NCBI GenBank assembly: GCA_001768675.1
Contig: MELN01000019.1
Location: 8,067 to 30,749, forward strand
Direction of reading: 5' to 3'
Source: Actinobacteria bacterium RBG_16_64_13
GTDB lineage: Bacteria > Actinomycetota > Thermoleophilia > RBG-16-64-13
DNA: 22,683 bases
Under the pieces are notes generated by a model, which searched no databases, was not told the DNA's origin, and worked only from the letters and a program-made list of their open reading frames with translations. Shown one piece after another: positions 1 to 7,547 of the stretch; position 1 is the stretch's first letter; every line of letters starts with the position of its first letter. A program made the position numbers and the translations under genes.

Positions 1-849
1 CAGTCTAGCCATGGCCGGGTTCAGATACTCGATCCTCCCGTTGACATGGACGAACACGCCGTCCGGCGCCGCGTCCACCAACGTGCGAAAGCGTTCCTCG
101 CTTTCCAGCAGCGCCACCTCCGCCATCTTGCGTTCGGTGAAACCGTCGAACAGGGTCATGAGGTGGGGCTCTCCGCCGAGGGAGAACGGGGCGAATATCT
201 CTCTCAGCCAAAGATGCGTCCCGAAGCTGGTGCTTACCTCCGCCTCCACTGTCACCGGCCGGCCCGATGAGAGAGCTTTATTCGCAGCGTCGTGGAGGCC
301 ATACTTCTTCCACGATTCGATCTGGTGGAAGTTCTGGCGCATCAATTGCTCCGTGCTTCCGCCCAGGATCCCACCGGCGGCCTCATTGGCGGCGACGCAC
401 TGCCCCGTGGCCTTGTAGATGACAACTCCCATTGGGGAATGCTCCACGAAGGCCCGGTTGATCTCCAGCGCGTCGGCGATGGCCCTTTCGACCCGTTTGC
501 GCTCGGTGATGTCCACCGCGGTCGAGATCGCGCACTTGACGCCCTTCAACTCGATCGGCTCGACCGAGGCTATGAGGGTCAGGACCTCTCCGGAACGGGG
601 CTGGAACGTTGTCTCCCTTGCCGATAGGCGACCTTCCGCCTCGAACGCATCGAATGCAACGTGGTGATCGTCTTCTGTCTGCCAGATACCCAACTCGGTG
701 GTGAGCCGGCCGATCATCTCTTCGCGTGTGAATCCGAGCAGCCGGCAGTACGCGTCGTTAACGTCGAGAATCACGCCCTCCGGGATAGTGGTGATCATCT
801 GGCAGGCGGGACTCGCGTGGAAGATGCGAAGAGAAGCGTCCTTGTCCAT
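1..849 (-). CDS. Multi-PAS sensor protein, C-terminus beyond window
   Basis: The minus strand is open from an ATG at 849 to the window edge, giving 283 residues. It begins almost at once with a PAS domain (about residues 5-118; FHASPACQMI, GVILDVNDAYCRLLGF) that closes with the PAC-type ending AVDITERKRVE. A second PAS follows (about 128-245; FVEHSPMGVVIYK, closing FDGFTERKMAE). A third opens with SEERFRTLVDAAPDGVFVHV and is cut off. Such strings of PAS domains normally precede a histidine kinase, diguanylate cyclase or other output module, but that part is not in view, so the output is unknown. No transmembrane segment is seen, so it is probably a cytoplasmic sensor. No clear ribosome binding site precedes the ATG (or the TTG two codons upstream). 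The stop of the upstream receiver-like ORF is 12 bp away, so coupled translation is possible. Confidence 0.88.
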   Translation of the reverse strand, partial: MDKDASLRIFHASPACQMITTIPEGVILDVNDAYCRLLGFTREEMIGRLTTELGIWQTEDDHHVAFDAFEAEGRLSARETTFQPRSGEVLTLIASVEPIELKGVKCAISTAVDITERKRVERAIADALEINRAFVEHSPMGVVIYKATGQCVAANEAAGGILGGSTEQLMRQNFHQIESWKKYGLHDAANKALSSGRPVTVEAEVSTSFGTHLWLREIFAPFSLGGEPHLMTLFDGFTERKMAEVALLESEERFRTLVDAAPDGVFVHVNGRIEYLNPAMARL

Positions 850-861
850 AGTCAAGGGAGA

Positions 862-1302
862 CTAAAGGGCCGGTGGTTGATTGAGCAACGGCCAGCACGG
901 TCCCAGATCCCTGACCGTCGCCGCGAACTTCTCGACATCTCTTTCTTCGCGAGATGAGGTGAGCATGACCACGGGGAACGACCGGGTGCGCGAATCCCCG
1001 CGGAGGGCGGGCAGTATCTCCAGTCCATCCACTTTCGGCATCTTGAGATCGACCAGGATCACCTCGGGGCCGTTCGCGATGCGCCCCGTCTCGTCGAGGA
1101 CAAGCCTGTAGAGCCTTCCGGGAGTCGCCGCCCCGTCCCGCTCCCGTTTTGGCCTGGCCTCAATCGAGCGCTGGGGCATGCGGTGTCCCCCCACCCTTCG
1201 GCGATAGGGAACCCCAGCGCCCAAGCCTTGAGCGCACAAAACTGGAAGCGTTCCGGTGTCGGCGGCTTTGCCATACTGCTCTCCCCGGCCACCTCTGGTC
1301 AT
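862..1302 (-). pseudogene. Degraded CheY/Rcp1-like response regulator receiver
   Basis: The C-terminal half is clearly a receiver of the Rcp1-like single-domain class: VILVDLKMPKVDGLEIL carries the phosphoacceptor Asp, and VVMLTSSREERD carries the conserved Thr/Ser. The end, KFAATVRDLGPCWPLLNQPP, matches the usual end of this class. Between EERD and EKFAA about 20 residues are missing, which should contain the loop with the conserved Lys-Pro. The N-terminal part, which should carry beta-1 and the acidic Asp pair, is replaced by low-confidence arginine/glycine-rich sequence. With both the acidic pocket and the catalytic Lys absent, normal phosphotransfer is unlikely. It is best read as a decayed gene left beside the PAS sensor. 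The annotated start is only the first ATG of the open frame and is probably not a true start. Assembly error is the alternative, though the deletion keeps frame. Confidence 0.6.
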
Positions 1303-1389
1303 GCCTGTTCGGTCTCTATATCCCGTCCGTAGGCTTTATCTAACCCTCTTGGTGCACGCTACTGGCATACGCCTACTCGGCCAACGTCT

Positions 1390-2301
1390 CTACCCCAGGC
1401 GGTCGCCTACTTTGAGCCCCACGGATGACACGAAATCAGGCGCGGCGATCTTGGCCGCGCCGGCCGGTTGCACGCGCTTGACAAAGACGCTGCCGCCGCT
1501 CGCGGCCACCTGGAAGCCGTCGCTCGTGATCTCGGTGACCGTGCCGGGTCTTTCGGGACCGCTGATGACGCGTCTCTCGCAGTCGAGTATCTTCAGCGGC
1601 GCCCCCCCGAACGAGGTAGCGGCGCCCGGCGACGGGTTGCAGCCCCGGATGACGTTGTAGACCACACCGACCGGATACATCCAGTCGATCGTCATGCTCC
1701 TGCAGGGAGGCTCGTACTCACCCCGCGCCAGATCCTGGGCAAGTTCCGGTGCGTTGCCCTCCCTGACCATACGGACCGACTCCACCAAGGCCCCGACACC
1801 CAGGGGGAACAGTTTGCCGAAGTAGACCGTTCCCAGCGTGTCGTCCGGTTCGATGGTGACCTCTTTCTGCATGAGGATGGGCCCGGTGTCGAGGCCCTCG
1901 TCCGGCCAGAAGATCGAGAGACCGGTCTTGGCCTCGCCGTTGATAACGGCCCAGTTGATGGCGCTCGCCCCCCGGTGCCGCGGGAGCAGTGAGGGGTGAT
2001 ACTGGATGGTTCCAAGACGCGGATGGTTCAGGATAGAGAGCGGCACGATGTCGGTAACGAAGGCCATCACGTTGAGATCGGCGGCGAAAGCCTTGTAGTC
2101 GTCTAACAGCTCGGGGTCGCGCATCCTGGCCGGCTGACGCACCGGGAGGCCGCTTGCCTCGGCTAGTTCCCTGAAGGTATTGCTCTTGCCGGGAACGGCA
2201 TCCGGGGGCATATAGACCACCGCGACTTCTTCCCCCGCCTTCAGAAGTGCCTCCAGCACCTTCTCCCCAAAGGCCGCCTGGCCGATAAGCGCGATCCTCA
2301 T
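1390..2301 (-). CDS. Formyltransferase/hydrolase, FDH N-domain-like
   Basis: A 303-residue protein of the methionyl-tRNA formyltransferase fold. Residues 1-200 are the formyl-transferase domain: an N-terminal beta-alpha start (MRIALIGQAAFGEKVLEALL), then YHPSLLPRHRGASAINW with His102, and FWPDEGLDTGPILMQKE with Asp138. His and Asp occupy the catalytic positions known in the hydrolase domain of 10-formyl-THF dehydrogenase (ALDH1L1 His106/Asp142). The match to that branch (HPSLLPRHRGASAINW) is much closer than to the NVHASLLP pattern of true Fmt. The C-terminal 100 residues resemble the Fmt/FDH OB-fold domain. It may move or release the formyl group of 10-formyl-THF in one-carbon metabolism. 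Substrate is not determined, and there is no fused aldehyde dehydrogenase domain. A 60-bp gap separates it from the EamA gene upstream, so it may be the last gene of that run or separately transcribed. Confidence 0.85.
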   Translation of the reverse strand: MRIALIGQAAFGEKVLEALLKAGEEVAVVYMPPDAVPGKSNTFRELAEASGLPVRQPARMRDPELLDDYKAFAADLNVMAFVTDIVPLSILNHPRLGTIQYHPSLLPRHRGASAINWAVINGEAKTGLSIFWPDEGLDTGPILMQKEVTIEPDDTLGTVYFGKLFPLGVGALVESVRMVREGNAPELAQDLARGEYEPPCRSMTIDWMYPVGVVYNVIRGCNPSPGAATSFGGAPLKILDCERRVISGPERPGTVTEITSDGFQVAASGGSVFVKRVQPAGAAKIAAPDFVSSVGLKVGDRLG

Positions 2302-2361
2302 GCTCCGCTCCCACCTTTCTGCGTGCTCGTGCGTCTCCAGAGCTACGATTCTACCTGCCGC

Positions 2362-3303
2362 TCATTCTCCAAGCACAGGGGAATCGCCCGCAGCGGCGAC
2401 TCCCGGCGCCTCCATGCCCGTTGAGGGAGACATGCGGGCGACCAAGACCCCGGCCGCGATCACCGCCGCGCCGCCCACCGCGGTAGCCCAGCCAAGGGGC
2501 TCCGACAGGAAGATCGCGGCGAACATCACGCCGGTGACCGGCTCCGCATACGTGAAGACGGCCGCGTGGTCGGCCCGCACGAGGCGAAGACCCGAGAAGA
2601 AGATCAGGATGGCGAAAGTCGTGTGGACCACGCCTAGCGTGGCAAGAGCCCCCCATTCCTTGGCCGAGGACGGACCGGGAAGAAGAAAGACCGCAGGCAG
2701 CAAAAGCAGGGCAGCGAAGACGTACTCGCCGAAGGCGATGACGGGGGCAGGAATGCTCGCGAGCAGCCGCTTGCCGGTAAGCATGAGCCCGCAGTAGCAG
2801 AGCGCGGTGGCGAACGCCATCCCGGCGCCTAAGTAACTCCTGCTCCCTTCCAGGGACAGCTCCCCCAGTCCTATGATGAGCGCCGTGCCCCCGAGGGCAA
2901 GAGTGAGAGGCGGCACGATCCGCCGGTCGTAAGGCTCCTTGGCTGTCAGCGGTCCCAGGGCCGCGACAAAGACCGGCCCGACGTAGGCAAGAAGCTCGAC
3001 CACGGCCACCCGCGTCAAGTAGAACGCACCAAAGAAGAGGACCCAGTTGGCCGCCAGCAGCGCGCCCACGGCAAGCAGAGACAGCACGCTCCGCCGGCCG
3101 AGCCGCGCCAGTTCCTTCATCCTCCGCCTGACCAGCAGATAGATCAGCACCGCCGCAGCACCGAACACCACCCTCCAGAAGACGACCACGAACGGTGAGG
3201 CGTCCAGCATGCGCACGAAGAGGGGGATCGTCCCCCAGATGACACCGGCAAAACCGATGCGGAGAAGTCCCGAGAAACGGTCAGTGCCGGCGAGCCGACC
3301 CAT
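2362..3303 (-). CDS. EamA/DMT-family transporter
   Basis: A 313-residue integral membrane protein with about ten hydrophobic helices in two similar halves, the usual size and shape of EamA (drug/metabolite transporter) proteins. The first repeat begins GFAGVIWGTIPLFVRMLDAS and contains a W..VFGA pattern. The second includes GMAFATALCYCGLMLTGKRL and ends with an E-P-V-T-G-V-M segment and a glycine-rich final helix. Members export amino acids, metabolites or toxic compounds across the cytoplasmic membrane; the substrate cannot be told from sequence. The ATG lies 5 bp after the stop of the M48 protease gene, and the GGAG of its ribosome binding site is inside the end of that gene, so the two are almost certainly co-transcribed. 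Confidence 0.9.
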   Translation of the reverse strand: MGRLAGTDRFSGLLRIGFAGVIWGTIPLFVRMLDASPFVVVFWRVVFGAAAVLIYLLVRRRMKELARLGRRSVLSLLAVGALLAANWVLFFGAFYLTRVAVVELLAYVGPVFVAALGPLTAKEPYDRRIVPPLTLALGGTALIIGLGELSLEGSRSYLGAGMAFATALCYCGLMLTGKRLLASIPAPVIAFGEYVFAALLLLPAVFLLPGPSSAKEWGALATLGVVHTTFAILIFFSGLRLVRADHAAVFTYAEPVTGVMFAAIFLSEPLGWATAVGGAAVIAAGVLVARMSPSTGMEAPGVAAAGDSPVLGE

Positions 3304-3308
3304 CAGAC

Positions 3309-4577
3309 TTACTCCGCGGGCTGTGCGCGTTCAGGTGGAGCGGCCTGGCTCGATTCAAGCGCTCTCAGCCGCTGGAGCACGGGCGGATGCGAGTACTTCA
3401 ACACCACGTAGAAGGGATGAGGTGTGAGATTCGTCAGATTGTCCTTGGACAAGCGTTTCAGTCCGGCCGCCAGCAGGTCGCCCCGGCCGGTCGTGGTCGC
3501 CGCGAAAGAATCGGCCTGGCGCTCGTTGTGACGGGACAGCGCGGCCGCCCCGACCGAAAGCACCAACTGAAGCGGCCGAAGAAGGACCGCGACAAAGACT
3601 ATCCCTGCGTAGACTGAAGGACCGTCCACGCCGAAGGCCTCGAACAAGCCGACTTGCTTCAGAAAGACCGAGAACAGCCCTAAGAACAGGCCCGTCTCGA
3701 GCGCAGACACGATAGTGCGGACAAAAACGTGACGCTTCCTGTAGTGACCGACCTCGTGGGCGAGGACCGCCACCAGCTCGTCGGTACTATGACGCTTGAT
3801 CAACGTGTCGAAGAGCGCGATCCGCTTGTTCCTGCCAAACCCGGTGAAGAAGGCGTTCCCCTTGGTTGAGCGGCGGGATGCGTCGATAGAGAAGAGTCCC
3901 TTGAGGGGGAAGTCGACGCGCCGCGCGTACGCGAGGATCGCCTCCTTCAACTCGCCGTCTTCCAGTGGGCTGAACTTGTTGAAGAGCGGCATGATCACCC
4001 GGGGGGCCAGCAGCTGTATAAGGAACGTAAATGCCGCCACAGCCGCCCAGGCGTAGATCCAGGCGAATCTGCCGGTGTATTCGAACAACGCCAAGAACGC
4101 AATGGCGAGAGGTACCTCGAGCGCAGCGGACAGACCCACCGTCTTGACCAGGTCGAGGATGAAGGTGCCCGGTGAGGTGCGGTTGAAGCCGAACCTCTCC
4201 TCGGTGACGAACACGGCCCAGATACTGAAGGGCATCTCCAAGATGCCGCGGGCAGCGAAGAGTATGACCAAGAAGGCCAGCCCGGTCCATACAGGGCCCG
4301 CCCCCAGCGACCGTACCACCCCGTCGAGCCAGCCAAACCCGCCTGCCAGCCAGAAGGCCAGCAGCACGGCCAGGTCGAACAGCGCTGAGACGATCCCCAG
4401 ACGGGTCCTCGCCCGGGTGTACTCCTGAGACCGCCGGTAAGTCTCGGCGTCGAAGAGATCGGCGAACTCGGCCGGCACCCTGGGGTCGAGCGCCCGCAGG
4501 TTGAGGAGTGTGCCGCCCAACTCGACCGTCTCAACGACGATTACTCCGGCCAGTGCTGCGATCAGGTATGCGTTCAA
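3309..4577 (-). CDS. M48 family metalloprotease, CAAX protease/Ste24-like
   Basis: A membrane zinc protease of about 422 residues. The zinc motif HEVGH is at about residues 274-278 and the third ligand lies in NERQADSFA (Glu about 352). Several hydrophobic segments precede the catalytic domain, and two follow the HEVGH helix. The N-terminal part (LFDAETYRRSQEYTRARTRL) and VTEERFGFNRTSP match the Ste24/CAAX prenyl protease 1 N-domain (peptidase M48 N). Family members cleave or quality-control membrane and prenylated proteins; bacterial substrates are mostly unknown. The start chosen is a TTG at 4577, 4 bp after the carbamate kinase stop and with GGAG spaced 7 bases upstream. The frame stays open upstream to an ATG at 4724, but that stretch lies inside carbamate kinase and has no family similarity. 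Confidence 0.9.
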   Translation of the reverse strand: MNAYLIAALAGVIVVETVELGGTLLNLRALDPRVPAEFADLFDAETYRRSQEYTRARTRLGIVSALFDLAVLLAFWLAGGFGWLDGVVRSLGAGPVWTGLAFLVILFAARGILEMPFSIWAVFVTEERFGFNRTSPGTFILDLVKTVGLSAALEVPLAIAFLALFEYTGRFAWIYAWAAVAAFTFLIQLLAPRVIMPLFNKFSPLEDGELKEAILAYARRVDFPLKGLFSIDASRRSTKGNAFFTGFGRNKRIALFDTLIKRHSTDELVAVLAHEVGHYRKRHVFVRTIVSALETGLFLGLFSVFLKQVGLFEAFGVDGPSVYAGIVFVAVLLRPLQLVLSVGAAALSRHNERQADSFAATTTGRGDLLAAGLKRLSKDNLTNLTPHPFYVVLKYSHPPVLQRLRALESSQAAPPERAQPAE

Positions 4578-4581
4578 AGCT

Positions 4582-5535
4582 TCACTCCGGTTGATAGAAG
4601 AGCGAGGGCCAATAGTCGAGGCCTTCGAACTCGTTCGAGACGAGGGTGCCCGCAAGCCCGTCGATGATGGCGACGGCGTCTTCCAAGGATCCGATGCCGG
4701 CTCGTCCGCCGGTGACCCGGGCAAAGTCGCAGGCGGCCGCGACCTTAGGCCCCATCGACCCGGCAGCGAAGGAAAGCGTCTCCAAGGCCGCCGGTGAAAC
4801 CCGTCGGAGGGCTCGGGAATCGGGTGCTCCCCAATGATCCCAGACTGCCTCAGCGTCGGTGAGCATGAGGAAGACCTCAGCCCCTAGCGATTTGGCGAGA
4901 AGAGCGCCGGCGAGGTCTTTGTCGATGACCGCTTCCACCCCGACCAACACGCCGTCGGGGGTCAGCATCGTCGGAATGCCACCGCCTCCGGTGCAAATGA
5001 CCACGACCCCGCGCTCGACCAGCCACTCGATGACGCGGAGCTCGAAGATACGCTTAGGCCGCGGGGACGGCACCACCCTCCTGAACAAGCCATTGTCGGG
5101 GCCTATGCTCCAACCGTGTTCCCTGGCAAGGCGTTCGGCCTCAGCCCGGAAGTATTGCGGCCCGATGGGCTTGGTAGGGCTCTGAAATGCTGGATCAGCC
5201 GGATCGACCTCCACCTGGGTTAGGATGGTGGCGAAAGGGACGTTCTCAGGCAAGATATTGCCCAGCTCCTGCTCGATCATGTAGCCGATCATGCCCTCTG
5301 ACTCGGCCCCCAGGACGTCGAGCGTGTACGGTTCGACCCCAGTGTAGGCCGCGGCCTCGAGCGCGAGCAGGCCGACCTGCGGCCCGTTGCCGTGGGTAAT
5401 GATCAGGCTGTGCTGGCGCGCCAATGGGGCCAAGGCGCGAGCGGCGGTCTTGACGTTCTCCCTCTGGTTCTGCACCGTGAGCGGCTGCCCCCTCTTGAGA
5501 AGGGCGTTGCCGCCGAGCGCCACGACGATCCTCAT
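4582..5535 (-). CDS. arcC: Carbamate kinase
   Basis: A full-length carbamate kinase (317 residues) of the amino-acid kinase fold. Visible family motifs are the N-terminal VVALGGNALL, ITHGNGPQVG near residue 48, the nucleotide-site region VVICTGGGGIP, VIDKDLAGALLA and the C-terminal SMGPKVAAACDF. The enzyme interconverts carbamoyl phosphate plus ADP with carbamate plus ATP in the cytoplasm. It is usually the last, ATP-yielding step of arginine deiminase, allantoin/oxamate or agmatine fermentation. None of the usual partners (arginine deiminase, ornithine or other carbamoyltransferase, arginine/ornithine antiporter) is in the window. It sits 12 bp after the DUF6141 gene and 4 bp before the M48 protease gene, so it is part of a mixed operon. 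Confidence 0.96.
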   Translation of the reverse strand: MRIVVALGGNALLKRGQPLTVQNQRENVKTAARALAPLARQHSLIITHGNGPQVGLLALEAAAYTGVEPYTLDVLGAESEGMIGYMIEQELGNILPENVPFATILTQVEVDPADPAFQSPTKPIGPQYFRAEAERLAREHGWSIGPDNGLFRRVVPSPRPKRIFELRVIEWLVERGVVVICTGGGGIPTMLTPDGVLVGVEAVIDKDLAGALLAKSLGAEVFLMLTDAEAVWDHWGAPDSRALRRVSPAALETLSFAAGSMGPKVAAACDFARVTGGRAGIGSLEDAVAIIDGLAGTLVSNEFEGLDYWPSLFYQPE

Positions 5536-5547
5536 GCAGGGCTCGCT

Positions 5548-6117
5548 CTACGCCTCGTCCGACTTCTTGGTGTTCTCAAGGTCGGCTCCAGCCGATCGCA
5601 GGGCGGCCAGCAACTCTTCCGGTTGTTGCGATCCGACCAGCACCAGAGCTCCGCCGTCAAGGATCATCTGGACCCCGCGATTGCCATAGGCGTTGTAAGC
5701 GCGGCCGTTGGAGCGCGAGATCCGCATACCCCAGCCGCCATACTCCTTGAGGGGTGAGTACTCCCGGACTATCGCCTTCCGGATCGTGCGCACCGGGATG
5801 TGGGCGCGGCGGAAAGGAACGAGCTGCACCCTCAGCTCTCCCGGCCAGACCTCGGTCACCACGCGGACCATCCAGCCGAACGCCGGGAAGCCAAGGCCGA
5901 ACACAAGGAAAAGAACCCAGGCCAGCCAGTTGGGGATGGGATCGGAGCCCTGGGGATTACCGAGCACAACCTGCTGGAGGAACTGCCACCACACGATCCC
6001 CGTGACGCCCAACACCGGGACCACAAAGATCCACTGCCGGAACCTCTGGACCTCGTGGAACAGGGGCGGGACCCCCGTGCTCTCGGATGAATCATTGGGA
6101 ATGCCACTGTCGCTCAT
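5548..6117 (-). CDS. DUF6141-like membrane protein
   Basis: A 189-residue protein. A short polar N-terminus leads to FHEVQRFRQWIF, then two hydrophobic segments (about residues 29-50 and 63-85), then a soluble domain of about 100 residues with REYSPLKEYGGWGMRISR, YNAYGNRGVQMIL and LVGSQQPEELLAAL. The EVQRFRQ start, the REYGGWG-type centre and the GSQ.PEEL end are what I recall of DUF6141, whose soluble part looks like a PH-like beta domain. The function is unknown; a two-helix anchor with a cytoplasmic domain is inferred. The start has a near-perfect GGAGGTGAT ribosome binding site. It is the first gene of the run leading to carbamate kinase and is divergent from the MFS gene. Confidence 0.75.
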   Translation of the reverse strand: MSDSGIPNDSSESTGVPPLFHEVQRFRQWIFVVPVLGVTGIVWWQFLQQVVLGNPQGSDPIPNWLAWVLFLVFGLGFPAFGWMVRVVTEVWPGELRVQLVPFRRAHIPVRTIRKAIVREYSPLKEYGGWGMRISRSNGRAYNAYGNRGVQMILDGGALVLVGSQQPEELLAALRSAGADLENTKKSDEA

Positions 6118-6150
6118 TGCGAGCTATCACCTCCGTGTGCGGAAGCACTC

Positions 6151-6156
6151 ATAGTA
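6151..6156 (-). promoter_or_regulatory. Candidate -10 box for the DUF6141/arcC run
   Basis: On the minus strand these bases read TACTAT, four of six matches to the sigma-70 consensus. They lie about 33 bases before the DUF6141 start, with a strong GGAGGTGAT ribosome binding site between. No convincing -35 box is visible. It overlaps the candidate -10 box of the divergent MFS gene by two bases. Confidence 0.35.
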
Positions 6157-6160
6157 CACT
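6155..6160 (+). promoter_or_regulatory. Candidate -10 box, leaderless MFS transcript
   Basis: TACACT lies 8 bases before the ATG of the MFS gene. A -10 box normally sits 6-8 bases from the transcription start, so transcription would begin at or next to the ATG. There is no Shine-Dalgarno sequence before this ATG, which fits a leaderless mRNA. No clear -35 box is visible. Confidence 0.4.
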
Positions 6161-6168
6161 AAGCAGAC

Positions 6169-7500
6169 ATGCAGACCGACCCCGCGACAGACGCCCGGGC
6201 CGCGGGAAAGCGAACCCGCCTGGCTTGGTACGCTTACGACCTGGGCAACACCTCGGTCGAGTTTGCCGTGCCCCTGTTCCTGACGGTGTGGATCGTGACC
6301 GATCTGGGCGTGGATGCCTGGGTGTTCGGCCTCGCCACCGCCATTTCTTCGTGGGCTATCGGGCTCAGCGGGCCCTTCATAGGCGTGCACGCCGACGAGA
6401 CTCACACCCGGCGCCGCTGGTTCATCTCCTCAGCATCGCTCGCCGCGATCCTCTTCGCCTCACTCAGCTTCTTCCCACGCTCCGGTACGGCGGCCCTGGT
6501 AACCATCCTCGTAGTGGCAATGGCGGCCAACTACTTCTTCCAGCTCTCCAGCCTCATATACAACGCCTCGATGCTGAGCGCCGCCTGCGGAGCAAACGTG
6601 GTCAGCGTCTCCTCACTCGGCATGGGACTGAGCTTCGTCGGCGGTCTGGCTGGAATAGGCATCATCGAGTTCGTCGTCGAGGGACACGTGATACCTGGAG
6701 TGAGCGGCAGAGGCTACGCTATCGTGCCTGCGGCCCTGCTCTTCGTCGCCTGCACGATACCAAGCGTGTTCACGGCGAATCTCTGGCAGAAGAAGACCGA
6801 TGCGGTCGCTCTACCCCCAGGCAACCTGAGCCAACGCATGAGAACGCTCTGGAGGGAGTCATCGCGCGAGTACCGGGCCGGCTGGTTCTTGGCCGGCTAC
6901 TTCATGCTGAACTCGTCGATCATGGGGCTTACTCTCTACCTCCCCCTGCACGTGGAGGAGGTCACCGGCCTCCGAGGGATGGACCTGTTGATGGTCTTTG
7001 CGACCGTCGTCATCACCTCGGCGATAGGGGCGGGAGCGGTGGCTCTCATGCGACCCACTGGGGCGATGGTAAAACGGATCATCTTGACGGGCTCGATACT
7101 GCTGTCCGTCAACGCCATTCTCTTCAGCCTCGTCTCTTCGCTGCCGCTGGTCGCGGCCTGCTCCTGCCTGCACGGGCTGTTCTCGGGTGCGCTGGTACCG
7201 ACCGTCCGGGGAGCGTTCGCCCAGACCTTCCATTCCGACTACCAAGCCTTGGCGTTCGGCCTCTTCGGAGCCGTACAGAGGGTGTCACAGGGCCTGGGGG
7301 CCGCCCTCTGGCCGCTGGCCAGCACTCTCGGCGCCGACAGCGCCACGGGGGCAGGCATTGCCGCCATGGCAGTGCTGGCGCTCATCGGGGTGCCACTCTT
7401 CTCGCGCTGGAGACCGGCGGATTCCATGATCGCCTGCGCTGACGGGGTCGACACGGCGCAGGCGGCCGCGGGCGAACAGACGGGTTCTCCTGCTCCCTGA
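6169..7500 (+). CDS. MFS transporter, Atg22/UMF1-like
   Basis: A 443-residue membrane protein with about 12 hydrophobic segments. The first segment, LAWYAYDLGNTSVEFAVPLF, resembles the WxxYDxxNS start of the UMF1/Atg22 branch of the major facilitator superfamily. The loop HADETHTRRRWF is the usual basic MFS motif after helix 2. A central polar linker (about residues 208-240) divides the two six-helix halves. The substrate is unknown; Atg22-like proteins are associated with efflux of amino acids or other small molecules. It is one of only three plus-strand genes. It has no ribosome binding site, and a -10-like box sits 8 bases upstream. A longer ORF in another frame of the same region was rejected because only this frame gives the periodic hydrophobic segments. 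Confidence 0.88.
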   Translation: MQTDPATDARAAGKRTRLAWYAYDLGNTSVEFAVPLFLTVWIVTDLGVDAWVFGLATAISSWAIGLSGPFIGVHADETHTRRRWFISSASLAAILFASLSFFPRSGTAALVTILVVAMAANYFFQLSSLIYNASMLSAACGANVVSVSSLGMGLSFVGGLAGIGIIEFVVEGHVIPGVSGRGYAIVPAALLFVACTIPSVFTANLWQKKTDAVALPPGNLSQRMRTLWRESSREYRAGWFLAGYFMLNSSIMGLTLYLPLHVEEVTGLRGMDLLMVFATVVITSAIGAGAVALMRPTGAMVKRIILTGSILLSVNAILFSLVSSLPLVAACSCLHGLFSGALVPTVRGAFAQTFHSDYQALAFGLFGAVQRVSQGLGAALWPLASTLGADSATGAGIAAMAVLALIGVPLFSRWRPADSMIACADGVDTAQAAAGEQTGSPAP

Positions 7501-7547
7501 CCTCTGGCCTCCTCGCGCCCGTGGGTCCGCGCGGCGGCCGAGAGTTC

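Noticed and set aside
4578..4724. N-terminal extension of the M48 protease to an upstream ATG
   Set aside because: It lies wholly within carbamate kinase in another frame, is Ser/Pro-rich and lacks family similarity. A TTG with GGAG fits better.
6087..7442. Plus-strand ORF of 451 codons, longer than the MFS gene it overlaps
   Set aside because: The product is arginine-, proline- and glycine-rich with no hydrophobic periodicity or known motif. The overlapping frame gives a typical 12-helix transporter.
7501..7547. Possible bidirectional terminator between the convergent MFS and aminotransferase genes
   Set aside because: Only a 5-6 bp CGCGC/GCGCG pairing with no T-run on either strand.
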